18,570 nt of DNA from UBA10107 sp964572885 (GTDB lineage Archaea; Nanobdellota; Nanobdellia; Woesearchaeales; UBA10107): contig CAZNFC010000012.1 in assembly GCA_964572885.1 (NCBI GenBank), forward strand, positions 1 through 18,570, written 5' to 3'. Both the position numbers and the translations under genes were made by a program. The notes beneath the pieces are model-generated. The model was not told the origin of the DNA and made no database searches. It saw only the letters and a list, made by a program, of their open reading frames with translations. Each line of letters starts with the position of its first letter. The stretch's first letter is position 1. Of the stretch, positions 1-7,221 are shown piece by piece.

Positions 1-225
1 GATATAATAGGAGCTTTCCTTCCTGTTCTTCATCTCTCGAATGAAAGAAAGATAAATCTTGAGCAATATACGCATTTCGGAGATATTGATATAAGTCTTC
101 ATGAAGCTGATTATGAAAGGAAAACAGGTTCAGCAGTCAACAAAGAAGTTGATTTTGATGAAGAACATGATTTTATAGATGATGCATTGCAGGAATCAGA
201 TAAAAGGAGGAAAAATGTTAAATAA
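1..225 (+). CDS. scpA: ScpA-like segregation/condensation protein, C-terminal part
   Basis: Partial gene, open at the left window edge; 74 codons of frame 1 ending in TAA. The visible part reads like the C-terminal winged-helix of kleisin-type ScpA: an FLPVLHLSNE helix, then a KINLEQ strand and a FGDIDISL strand. In the family this domain binds the SMC ATPase head. After it comes an acidic tail ending in a basic stretch (DKRRKNVK). The stop overlaps the start of the next ORF by 11 bases, so the two are probably cotranscribed. Assignment rests on a short segment and on family memory only; another small winged-helix protein is possible. Confidence 0.6.
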   Translation, partial: DIIGAFLPVLHLSNERKINLEQYTHFGDIDISLHEADYERKTGSAVNKEVDFDEEHDFIDDALQESDKRRKNVK

Positions 226-370
226 AAAAGAAAAACAGGTTGTGAAAAGCTTATTGAAGTACCATCTTAATGAAATAAAGAAAGACAGTATGATGGAAGA
301 TATCGTCTCAGTGATGGGTGCAGAAGCTAAATACAAGAAAGTATTGAAAGATATAATGAAGAAGCTATGA
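215..370 (+). CDS. small hypothetical protein, 51 aa
   Basis: Start chosen at ATG 215 because GGAGG lies directly upstream (206-210); a start at 179 lies deep inside the preceding gene. The product is short, lysine-rich and predicted mostly helical (MLNKKEKQVVKSLL at the start, KKVLKDIMKKL at the end) with no cysteines and no membrane segment. It sits between the ScpA-like gene, which it overlaps by 11 bases, and prefoldin alpha. I do not recognise the family. The good ribosome binding site and operon position argue that it is real. Confidence 0.55.
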   Translation: MLNKKEKQVVKSLLKYHLNEIKKDSMMEDIVSVMGAEAKYKKVLKDIMKKL

Positions 371-419
371 AAAACGCCAAACAAAATGTTTGTCTATTTC
401 ATCTCGCACAAGGTGCTCA

Positions 420-788
420 ATGAAAAGAGAAAACGAATTGCAGATGCTTGATTCTCAGGCAAGGATGGTAGCGGAACAGCTTGAAAGAGTTGATTCAGGA
501 ATAATGGAGATACAATATCTCAGAAACAGCCTTGACGAGTTGAAGGCATCAAAGGAAGGCTCAGAGATACTTGCTCCGCTAAGCAATGGAGTATTCGTAA
601 AGACAAAATTAGAAAAAAACAATAAATTACTGGTTAATGTAGGAAGCGGAGTTGTCGTCGAGAAGAATATTGAGGAGACAAAAAGCCTTCTTGATGAAAG
701 GATATCTGAGATGAATGGAATGAAAGATAATCTTATGAATCAGATGAGAAAGATAGAGAAAAGGCTTATCGAGCTGGGCGAAGAATAA
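420..788 (+). CDS. pfdA: prefoldin subunit alpha
   Basis: Alpha subunit of the hexameric chaperone prefoldin (GimC), which holds unfolded proteins with coiled-coil tentacles and passes them to the thermosome. The protein has the expected coil - beta hairpin - coil plan: an N-terminal helix (about residues 1-45), a central strand region with ILAPLSNGVFVKTKL and LLVNVGSGVVVEKN (about 48-85), and a C-terminal coiled coil. With ATG 420 it is 122 aa, within the usual range. That start has GGTG at 412-415; an upstream TTG at 390 would add ten residues with no ribosome binding site. The stop shares one base with the ftsY start (TAATG), and the pfdA-ftsY pairing is common in archaea. Confidence 0.9.
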   Translation: MKRENELQMLDSQARMVAEQLERVDSGIMEIQYLRNSLDELKASKEGSEILAPLSNGVFVKTKLEKNNKLLVNVGSGVVVEKNIEETKSLLDERISEMNGMKDNLMNQMRKIEKRLIELGEE

Positions 789-2089
789 TGTTCGGATTTC
801 TGAAGGATAAATTAAAAGCTGCGGTTTCTAAGTTCACTAAGGATGTAAAGGAAGAAGTTACAGAAGAAGAGAAGAAATCTTCTAAGAAAGTAAAATCTGC
901 TGATAAAAAGAAGGTCAAAGAGGAGAAAGTCTCTAAAAAATCTAAAGTTTCAAATAAAAAGTCTAAGAAGGTCGAAGAAGAGATAAAAGAAGAAGCAGAG
1001 GAAATTCAAGAACAAGAAGTCCAGCAGGAAGAACCGAAAGCAAAGAAAGGATTTTTCTCAAAATTATTTGGAACAAAAGAAGACAAGGAAAAGGAAGAGA
1101 CTGAAGAGGAATTAGAAGATGACGAGATAACTCCTCAGGAAGCGGCTTTCGAAGAAGGAGAGGAAGATTCAGAGCTTCTTGAAGAAAAAGAAGCTCAATC
1201 CGAGCAAAATGAAAAGAAAGGCTTTTTCGGAAAGTTAGCAGAAGTCGTGACAAAAACATCATTGTCAGAAGAAAAATTTGAGACTTTATTCTGGGATTTG
1301 GAAGTCATCTTATTGGAGAACAATGTTGCAGTTGAAGTCATTGAAAAAATAAAAGAAGACATGAAAGTATCTTTGGTAAAAGGAAAGATAAGCAGATTGA
1401 ACGTAGATGAGACTATATTGAACACTTTAAAGAAAAGTATAGATCAAATTTTAACATTCGATGCAGTTGATTTATTGAAAGTATCTAAAACCAAAAAACC
1501 TTTAGTTTTAGCGTTTGTCGGAGTGAATGGGACAGGAAAGACCACGACTATTGCCAAATTAGCGAATTATTTTATTAAAAATAAGAAAACCGTTGTTCTT
1601 GCGGCGGCAGACACTTTCAGGGCTGCGGCGATACAGCAATTAGAAGAACATTCCAAAAAATTAAATGTAAAGATGATAAAGCATGATTATGGTTCAGATG
1701 CAGCTGCAGTAGCATTTGATGCAGTAAAATATGCGGAAGCTAACAAGATAGATATAGTCATGATTGACACCGCAGGAAGACTGCACTCGAATGTTAATCT
1801 GATGGATGAGATGAAAAAGATAATAAGGGTATCAAAACCTGATTACAAGATATTTATCGGAGAAAGCATTACAGGAAATGACTGCATAGAACAGGCACAA
1901 CAGTTTGACAAAGCTATTGAAATAGATGGAATAATCCTTTCAAAAGCAGATGTCGATGAAAAAGGCGGTGCAGCCATCTCAGTTTCATATGTCACTAAAA
2001 AACCTATATTATTCATAGGAACAGGACAGACTTATGGTGACTTGAAGCCATTCAATAAAAGCGAAATTATAAAAACACTGGGATTATAG
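788..2089 (+). CDS. ftsY: signal recognition particle receptor FtsY
   Basis: GTPase that docks SRP-ribosome complexes at the membrane. The C-terminal NG domain is complete: N-domain helices from about residue 155, G1 GVNGTGKTT (245-253), DTFRAAA (275-281), G3 DTAGR (327-331), G4 SKAD (385-388) and the GTGQ closing motif (411-414). The first ~150 residues are a long A-domain-like region, lysine-rich up to about residue 60 and then strongly acidic. It holds three similar amphipathic pieces: MFGFLKDKL (1-9), KKGFFSKLFG (86-95) and KKGFFGKLAE (143-152). The last is placed like the membrane-targeting helix just before the N domain in bacterial FtsY. Archaeal FtsY often has a shorter N-terminus. 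TAATG junction with prefoldin alpha. Confidence 0.95.
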   Translation: MFGFLKDKLKAAVSKFTKDVKEEVTEEEKKSSKKVKSADKKKVKEEKVSKKSKVSNKKSKKVEEEIKEEAEEIQEQEVQQEEPKAKKGFFSKLFGTKEDKEKEETEEELEDDEITPQEAAFEEGEEDSELLEEKEAQSEQNEKKGFFGKLAEVVTKTSLSEEKFETLFWDLEVILLENNVAVEVIEKIKEDMKVSLVKGKISRLNVDETILNTLKKSIDQILTFDAVDLLKVSKTKKPLVLAFVGVNGTGKTTTIAKLANYFIKNKKTVVLAAADTFRAAAIQQLEEHSKKLNVKMIKHDYGSDAAAVAFDAVKYAEANKIDIVMIDTAGRLHSNVNLMDEMKKIIRVSKPDYKIFIGESITGNDCIEQAQQFDKAIEIDGIILSKADVDEKGGAAISVSYVTKKPILFIGTGQTYGDLKPFNKSEIIKTLGL

Positions 2090-2097
2090 TTATAAAC

Positions 2098-2658
2098 ATG
2101 AAAAGAGACGAAAAAGCGTTCATGGAAAGTTTCAAGACAGGATTTAGCTATCCTTGGGGAAAACCCAGCAGAATGTGGATTGCATTATTGCTATTGATTC
2201 CAATCTTTGGCTGGCTTGCTTTAGCAGGATACTCCAAGAAGGTTGTCAGAGATTTAGTTAAAGGAAATACGACTGAACTTCCTAAATTTGGAAGATTTTG
2301 GTTTAACTTTAAAGAAGGATTCTTTGTACTATTGTTCTTAATACCAAGTATGGCTGCAGTAATGCTATTGAATATTGTGCCTCTTGTAGGGTTTGCTCTT
2401 TCATTTTTATCATGCTTATTTTTATTGCCTTGGCTGGTCGCTAATTTCCTTGTAAAAGAAACTTTTGATTCTCTCTGGGAATTCAAGAAGGCATTCAGAA
2501 TCGTTTCGAATAATTTCGTGGAATACATATTTATGATGCTAAATACATTCGTTAATCAGATTGTTTATTTGCTTTTAAGTTTCATAATCATCGGAATACC
2601 CGGATTGTTGTTTGCAAAAAATTTCTTCTTGGCCGAATTCTATAGAAATCACAATTAG
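2098..2658 (+). CDS. multi-pass membrane protein, DUF4013-like
   Basis: A 186-aa integral membrane protein whose opening (phenylalanine-rich segment, PWGKPSRMW, a hydrophobic stretch, then GYSKKVVRDLVKG and LPKFGRFWFNFKEGF) resembles the DUF4013 family of archaeal and bacterial membrane proteins of unknown function. Hydrophobic segments lie roughly at residues 27-44, 72-90, 92-116, 140-158 and 160-176. It starts eight bases after ftsY and is probably in the same operon. Its stop overlaps, tail to tail, by four bases with the Hel308-like gene on the other strand. No catalytic motif is visible. Confidence 0.7.
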   Translation: MKRDEKAFMESFKTGFSYPWGKPSRMWIALLLLIPIFGWLALAGYSKKVVRDLVKGNTTELPKFGRFWFNFKEGFFVLLFLIPSMAAVMLLNIVPLVGFALSFLSCLFLLPWLVANFLVKETFDSLWEFKKAFRIVSNNFVEYIFMMLNTFVNQIVYLLLSFIIIGIPGLLFAKNFFLAEFYRNHN

Positions 2659-3317
2659 AATTCTATTTCTCCGTTGAGATATGTTCCCTGATAAAGTTTT
2701 ACTGGTCTCCAGTCATCTATGATTAATTTTGCATTCAGCCATTTGGCTAACTGCTCAGGATTTCCTATTGTTGCGCTCAATGCTATTATCTGCACGTTTT
2801 TCAGTATTTCTTTTAATATTGTGATTAAAATTTCCAATGTGGGTCCTCTTTTAGGGTCGTTTAACAAATGGACTTCATCTACTATGATTACTGCAGCACT
2901 CTTTAACCATTCTACTTTATGTCTTATCAATGAGTCTAATTTCTCAGATGTTGTTATTATGAAATCATATTCATGAAGCTTAGGATCGACTTCATCCACA
3001 TCTCCTATGCTTAGTCCTATCTTTGCTTTTTCTCCATAATGTTTTTTGAATTCCTTGTATTTTTCAGTCGCTAAAGATTTCAATGGAGCGATGTATATCG
3101 CTTTTCCAACTTTGTTTAAAATCGAAGTCATCGCTGCTAATTCAGCGACCAAGGTCTTTCCTGATGAAGTTGGAGTGCAGATTAACAAATTTTTTCTTTT
3201 TAGTAATTCAGCATCTATGGCTTTCTTTTGAGATGGTCTTAATTCTGTTATTCCTCTTGAAACTATTGATTGATATAAGAATTCAGGTATTTCTGATTTT
3301 ATTGATTCGAGCTTCAT
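2655..3317 (-). CDS. Hel308/Ski2-like helicase, RecA1 domain only
   Basis: The 220 residues match the first motor domain of Hel308-type superfamily 2 helicases: Q-motif region TELRPSQ (24-30), Walker A TPTSSGKT (48-55), motif Ia APLKSL (77-82), motif Ib TSEKLDSL (123-130), motif II DEVH (147-150) and motif III SAT (181-183). It ends just after the WRPVKLYQGTY linker that normally leads into RecA2. Complete Hel308 is about 700 aa; RecA2, winged-helix and ratchet domains are missing and the stop is followed by the opposite-strand membrane protein gene. Alone it has half of the ATP site, so it is either a split gene with its partner elsewhere or a decayed remnant. The start shares one base with the cutA stop. 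Confidence 0.85.
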   Translation of the reverse strand: MKLESIKSEIPEFLYQSIVSRGITELRPSQKKAIDAELLKRKNLLICTPTSSGKTLVAELAAMTSILNKVGKAIYIAPLKSLATEKYKEFKKHYGEKAKIGLSIGDVDEVDPKLHEYDFIITTSEKLDSLIRHKVEWLKSAAVIIVDEVHLLNDPKRGPTLEILITILKEILKNVQIIALSATIGNPEQLAKWLNAKLIIDDWRPVKLYQGTYLNGEIEF

Positions 3318-3631
3318 TACTTTGTTTCAGAATCTAGCCACTTTAAATAAGCTTTGTTTCCGCTCATTATTGGAATCTCAAGAATCTCGGGTACTGTGTA
3401 ATTATGATTGCGTTTTATTTCTTTCTCAACCTTGTTGTAGAGTGATTTTTTAGTTTTTATAATTAGCATGACTTCCTTTCCTTTTGCTTTCTTTCCCTGC
3501 CACCAATAACTGCTATTTACTGGCATTACTTGAATGCACGCTGCTAATCTTTTGTTTAGCAAAGCATTCGTTATCTTCTCAACTACATTTTTCTTATCAG
3601 TTGTTGTTATTACTTGTATGAATTTTGTCAT
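3317..3631 (-). CDS. cutA: CutA1 family protein
   Basis: Small trimeric ferredoxin-like-fold protein, 104 aa, the usual family length. Family marks are the opening strand FIQVITTTDKK, the ACIQVMPVNSSYWWQGK segment (about 31-47) and the C-terminal YTVPEILEIPIMSGN (about 78-92). CutA has been linked to divalent metal tolerance, but its biochemical role is unsettled. It overlaps the phosphoglycerate mutase gene by four bases (ATGA) and shares one base with the helicase gene, so it is the third gene of the enolase operon. Confidence 0.92.
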   Translation of the reverse strand: MTKFIQVITTTDKKNVVEKITNALLNKRLAACIQVMPVNSSYWWQGKKAKGKEVMLIIKTKKSLYNKVEKEIKRNHNYTVPEILEIPIMSGNKAYLKWLDSETK

Positions 3632-4206
3632 TTTACCTCTATTATATATTCAAAGTAATCATCATAAGGGTTTTCAAGTTTCATCATTTCTTTTATTGTT
3701 AAGTGTTCAAAATTCTTTCTGAATGGTCTCATTGAGTTTCCATGAGCTGAGATTGCGACATTCACATGATATTTCTTCATGAATATCAAGGTGTCTTTTA
3801 TGAATGACCTGACTCTTTTCTCGACCATCTTGATGGATTCTCCTTTTGGAGGAGGAAAATCATAAGATCTATGCCATTTGTCAAACATCTCTTTTCCGTA
3901 TTTTGCAATTACATCCTTGTGATATTTTCCTTCTAAATTTCCGTAACATCTTTCTATCATCCTGTTGTCTGTAAGTATTTTCCTGCATTCAGGATGATAT
4001 TTTAAGACGTATTTCAATGTATCTTTTGATCTTGATAGAGTTGTTTGGACCGCAACATCTATTATTTTATTCTTTAATTTATTTGCTACTGTTTTTGCCT
4101 GTTTTATCCCTAAAGGAGTCAACTTTGCATCTAACCAGCCTGTAAATCTCTTGTCTCTGTTGAATGTAGATTGTCCATGACGGAATATATAGATATGCAA
4201 CTTCAT
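3628..4206 (-). CDS. gpmA: phosphoglycerate mutase, histidine-phosphatase (dPGM-like) type
   Basis: Predicted to interconvert 3- and 2-phosphoglycerate, the step before enolase, whose gene lies immediately upstream with a four-base overlap. Visible signature: RHG at 9-11 with phosphohistidine His10, FTGWLDAKLTPLG (21-33), ERCYG with Glu85, WHRSYDFPPP (111-120), and the second histidine in AHGNSMRP (His155 within 154-161). These are features of cofactor-dependent mutase rather than a general phosphatase. It is 192 aa, shorter than the 230-250 aa common in bacteria. Archaea more often use the unrelated cofactor-independent enzyme, so bacterial origin is likely (inference). Confidence 0.88.
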   Translation of the reverse strand: MKLHIYIFRHGQSTFNRDKRFTGWLDAKLTPLGIKQAKTVANKLKNKIIDVAVQTTLSRSKDTLKYVLKYHPECRKILTDNRMIERCYGNLEGKYHKDVIAKYGKEMFDKWHRSYDFPPPKGESIKMVEKRVRSFIKDTLIFMKKYHVNVAISAHGNSMRPFRKNFEHLTIKEMMKLENPYDDYFEYIIEVK

Positions 4207-5432
4207 TTCAGATTCTCTTCAATCCTTAACAATTGATTGTATTTTGCCGTTCTTTCTCCACGAGCAGGAGCTCCTGCTTTTATGAATCCATTTCCTAAGC
4301 CGACTGATAAATCAGCGATTGAAGTATCTTCAGTCTCTCCTGATCTGTGCGAGACAATGACTTTCATCTTATTTTTCATTGCTAAGACTCCTGCTCCAAT
4401 TGCTTGAGTCACAGAACCTATCTGATTCATTTTTAACAATAAAGTATTACAGCTCTTCTGCCTTATCGCGTTAAGTATCCTGTCTTTATTTGTCGCTAAG
4501 TGATCATCTCCTACGATCATTATCTTATCTCCTAATTCTTTGGTCAGCACAAAGAAATTCTCCCAGTCATCTTCTGCAAAAGGATCTTCTATAGATTTTA
4601 CAGGATACGATTTTGTCAGTTCCTTGTATAGATCGATCATCTCGAATGCGTCGTGGCTTTTTCTTTCGATTACATATTCTTTATTGATCAATAATCCGTT
4701 TGCAGCGACATCAATTCCTATCCCGATATTTTTTGCATAACCTAAATTGTCTGCCGCATCCATTATCAAGTCAATAGGTTCTTCAATCTGCGATAATGGA
4801 GGCGCAAAACCACCTTCATCTCCTACATTTATTGAAGATTTGCCATATTTCTTTAATAAAATCGATTTTAATTCATGATAAATCTCAGAACCTACTCTTA
4901 GATTCTCTTTGAATGATTTTCCCTCTGGAATAACCATGTATTCTTGGAAATCCAGATGATTTCCGGCATGCATCCCACCGTTTATTATATTGAACATCGG
5001 TTTAGGCATTATGAATTTCTTGTTTTTTGCAATCTTTCCGAATGTCTTGTACAACGGCTCATTATTTTCAGAGGCTATCACTTTTGTTACTGCTAAACTT
5101 ATCCCTAATATCGCATTTGCTCCATAAGCTTTTTTATTTTTAGTGCCATCTTCATTTATTAGAAATTTATCAACTTCTTCTATTCCTATCTTTCTTCCTG
5201 TTATTTTCTTGCCTAAAATATTAACGTTATTTACTGCTTTAGTAACTCCTTTTCCGAAGAATCTGTCTATATGTCCATCTCTCAATTCAACTGCTTCGTA
5301 AGAGCCTTTGCTCGCTCCTGAAGGAACTATCGCTCTTCTGAATCCTTTGTTTGTATGGACTTCTACTTCAACTGTAGGATTTCCTCTTGAATCCAAGACT
5401 TCTCTGCCTATTACCTTCTTTATGATGACCAT
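4203..5432 (-). CDS. eno: enolase
   Basis: Converts 2-phosphoglycerate to phosphoenolpyruvate. At 409 aa it is full length. Recognisable sites: SGASKG loop (38-43), NGGMHAGN (151-158) with the active-site histidine, GDEGGFAP (204-211), metal ligands Asp241 (GIDVAAN), Glu282 (SIEDPF) and Asp309 (GDD), catalytic Lys334 (KMNQIGS), SHRSGETED (361-369) and Lys385 (KAGAP). It is the first gene of a four-gene operon with gpmA, cutA and the Hel308 fragment. A TATA box at 5464-5457 is 32 bases upstream of ATG, giving a leader of only a few bases. Confidence 0.97.
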   Translation of the reverse strand: MVIIKKVIGREVLDSRGNPTVEVEVHTNKGFRRAIVPSGASKGSYEAVELRDGHIDRFFGKGVTKAVNNVNILGKKITGRKIGIEEVDKFLINEDGTKNKKAYGANAILGISLAVTKVIASENNEPLYKTFGKIAKNKKFIMPKPMFNIINGGMHAGNHLDFQEYMVIPEGKSFKENLRVGSEIYHELKSILLKKYGKSSINVGDEGGFAPPLSQIEEPIDLIMDAADNLGYAKNIGIGIDVAANGLLINKEYVIERKSHDAFEMIDLYKELTKSYPVKSIEDPFAEDDWENFFVLTKELGDKIMIVGDDHLATNKDRILNAIRQKSCNTLLLKMNQIGSVTQAIGAGVLAMKNKMKVIVSHRSGETEDTSIADLSVGLGNGFIKAGAPARGERTAKYNQLLRIEENLK

Positions 5433-5456
5433 AGGTAATAGAATTACGAATAGGCT

Positions 5457-5464
5457 TTTATAAA
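5457..5464 (-). promoter_or_regulatory. TATA box of the enolase operon
   Basis: TTTATAAA on the minus strand, first T 32 bases before the enolase ATG. It lies between the end of the MazG remnant (5472) and eno, so the glycolytic operon is transcribed independently of the ribosomal block upstream. No Shine-Dalgarno sequence is seen before the ATG. Confidence 0.65.
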
Positions 5465-5471
5465 CGTTTCT

Positions 5472-5781
5472 TTACTTTTGAGAAAATCCATGTCTCTTGA
5501 ATAGACCATCAATTTTCTTCGTTATCTCTTTATCTAGGTCTACATTACAACTGTGTGCCAGAATTAATGTCTCTAGAATGACGTCAACAATCTCTTCTTT
5601 CAAATTATCATTATCAAACATTTCGGGTCCGCATCTTTTTGTTAGCTAGTTGTCTAGCGATTTCACCGAGTTCTTCTGTTAAATGAATGTAAGACAGCTC
5701 AGGAGTTAATTCGAAATTTTTCGCTTTCGTACGTTGTTCGACGAAATTCATTATTTGTTTTTGTATATTGTTGATGTCCAT
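5472..5781 (-). pseudogene. MazG-like nucleotide pyrophosphohydrolase, frameshifted
   Basis: From ATG 5781 the frame gives 55 residues ending in LTEELGEIARQLANKKMR, then TRNV and a stop at 5616-5614. Skipping one base near 5625-5630 (CGGACCC read as CGGCCC) restores PEMFDNDNLKEEIVDVILE and a clean C-terminus ending at TAA 5474-5472. Together the halves carry the MazG/all-alpha NTP pyrophosphatase pattern: EELGE in the first helix and EEIVD in the second, which coordinate Mg2+ in the family. The restored product would be about 102 aa. It starts six bases after nop10, as the last gene of that operon. A true pseudogene, an assembly error or programmed frameshifting are all possible; no slippery heptamer is obvious. 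Confidence 0.8.
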
Positions 5782-5787
5782 CGAAAA

Positions 5788-5949
5788 TTAAATCAATCCT
5801 TTTTCTTTCTTTGCAATACGTCTATACTTGCCGTATTTATCTTCAGGAGAGAATTTAGCAGGCTGAGGACTCATCGTTTTTTTGCCGCAATGCTCTGATT
5901 TCATAGTAAAAGAACCGCATACAGAACATTTGTTTATATGCTTGCTCAT
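5788..5949 (-). CDS. nop10: H/ACA RNP protein Nop10
   Basis: 53-aa component of the archaeal H/ACA ribonucleoprotein, which guides pseudouridylation of rRNA together with Cbf5, Gar1 and L7Ae. The C-terminal half is typical: PQPAKFSPEDKYGKYRR (29-44). The N-terminal zinc ribbon has Cys8 and Cys11, but the second half shows adjacent His20-Cys21 where the family usually has a CxxC, so the metal site is altered. The ATG overlaps the aIF2-alpha stop by four bases; this order is widely conserved in archaea. Confidence 0.92.
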   Translation of the reverse strand: MSKHINKCSVCGSFTMKSEHCGKKTMSPQPAKFSPEDKYGKYRRIAKKEKGLI

Positions 5950-6734
5950 TCTTCAGCTGCCTCTTTTGTAAAGCTTCCAGAACCATCATGTTTTTTCAGT
6001 TCTTCAAGGACTTCTTCTATTTTCTTATCAAGTATCTTCTCATCTTTCTTTACATCTTCAGATTTGATATTTATCTTGTAGCTTCCTGCACCTAAGTATT
6101 TTATCTCAGCATTCTTTATCTTCTGGATATCTTTCAATATTTTTTTGATCACTTCAACGCCGTCTTCAGCATACGTCTGGAGCTTAAGTATCCCTTCAAG
6201 CGGGACTTGTTCAGGCTTGAACCTTTTCTTGATTAATTCTTCAAGTTCTTTCCTGTATTCCTTAGGTATCTTCAGATCTTCAAGTGTGATCTTATCCTGA
6301 GAAACCTCAATGAATGCCATGTGCAGCATTCCATACTCAGCAAGAATAGGTTTTGCTAATTCATCATATAGTTTCCTGAAATCTTTTTTCACAGACTGCG
6401 CAAGAAGTTCGATTATCTTCTCAGCTTTCTGCTCCTGTTTTATCTCTGCTAATTTGTTTCTCCTTAATGTTTCATTCACTCTTCTTAAGGATAGATCGAT
6501 ATGCCCTCTCTCTGTATTGATATTGATTACTTTGCATACAATCATTTTATTTTCAATTACATAATCTCTTATGTTCCTTATTCTTCCTGGAGAAATCTCA
6601 GAGATATGCACTAAACCAGGCTTGTCATAATCTTCAACATGGACGAATACAGAATTAGGATTTATTTTTGTAACGGTGCAAAGAACAACTTCTCCTTCCT
6701 CGGGATAACCTTCTCTCTTGTAGAGCATAGCCAT
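5946..6734 (-). CDS. translation initiation factor aIF2 subunit alpha
   Basis: Alpha subunit of the heterotrimeric factor that brings initiator Met-tRNA to the ribosome. The 262 residues show an N-terminal S1 RNA-binding domain (about 10-85, with GEVVLCTVTKINPNSVFVHV and GLVHISEIS), a helical middle domain with the LSLRRVN junction, and a C-terminal alpha-beta domain, ending in a charged tail. The start at 6734 shares one base with the S27e stop; Met3 is an alternative start. It lies within the L44e-S27e-aIF2alpha-Nop10 block. Confidence 0.95.
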   Translation of the reverse strand: MAMLYKREGYPEEGEVVLCTVTKINPNSVFVHVEDYDKPGLVHISEISPGRIRNIRDYVIENKMIVCKVININTERGHIDLSLRRVNETLRRNKLAEIKQEQKAEKIIELLAQSVKKDFRKLYDELAKPILAEYGMLHMAFIEVSQDKITLEDLKIPKEYRKELEELIKKRFKPEQVPLEGILKLQTYAEDGVEVIKKILKDIQKIKNAEIKYLGAGSYKINIKSEDVKKDEKILDKKIEEVLEELKKHDGSGSFTKEAAEE

Positions 6735-6910
6735 TATAGTGATTCTAAGGCCCTTGCATTGAATTTAGCTTTTCCGCCGTTAGGTTCTGCAAGAACATTT
6801 CCGCATACTAAGCATGCAACAGTTGTAGATGCTTTCTCAAAAATTATCTGCTCATTCTTGCATTTAGGGCATCTTAACTTCAAAAATTTGCTTTCCGGAT
6901 CGAGTTTCAT
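6734..6910 (-). CDS. rps27e: ribosomal protein S27e
   Basis: 58-aa small-subunit zinc-ribbon protein. The four zinc cysteines are at 14, 17, 33 and 36 (CPKC and CLVC), followed by the family's GNVLAEPNGGKAKF segment. ATG overlaps the L44e stop by four bases, and the TAA shares one base with the aIF2-alpha ATG. The short length and conserved context make the assignment secure. Confidence 0.95.
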   Translation of the reverse strand: MKLDPESKFLKLRCPKCKNEQIIFEKASTTVACLVCGNVLAEPNGGKAKFNARALESL

Positions 6911-7221
6911 TGTTTAAACTCCACTTTCTTTGTTCTTAATCCTTTGTTCTGGACTGATTGTTTCTTGCATACTGAGCATTCGTATCTTATATCTGTTTTT
7001 TTGCTCTGCTTTTTACCTGTCATCTTAGGCTTTGGAGGTCTTGAATAACGTCCGTGATTTCCTGTTCCGACGTCCCATCCTCTCTTATGGATCCTGAATT
7101 TAGAACCTCTTGATAAAGGATGAGCTGTTCCTCTTGTCCTTTTCTTAGCTATCAAAACCTTCTGAGGAGTGTGCTTTCTGCAAGTAGGGCAGAATCTGTT
7201 TATTTGTCTCGGTAGTTTCAT
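6907..7221 (-). CDS. rpl44e: ribosomal protein L44e
   Basis: Large-subunit protein of 104 aa. It opens MKLPRQINRFCPTCRKHTPQ, has zinc cysteines at 11, 14, 82 and 85, and a basic middle with RTRGTAHPLSRGSKFRIHKR that contacts rRNA near the E site. It overlaps the GINS gene upstream and S27e downstream by four bases each, implying translational coupling along the operon. Confidence 0.96.
   Translation of the reverse strand: MKLPRQINRFCPTCRKHTPQKVLIAKKRTRGTAHPLSRGSKFRIHKRGWDVGTGNHGRYSRPPKPKMTGKKQSKKTDIRYECSVCKKQSVQNKGLRTKKVEFKQ

Noticed and set aside
963..1425. Minus-strand frames opposite ftsY
   Set aside because: They arise from the Lys/Glu-rich codons of the FtsY N-terminus read backwards (Leu/Phe/Ser-rich) and have no initiation signals.
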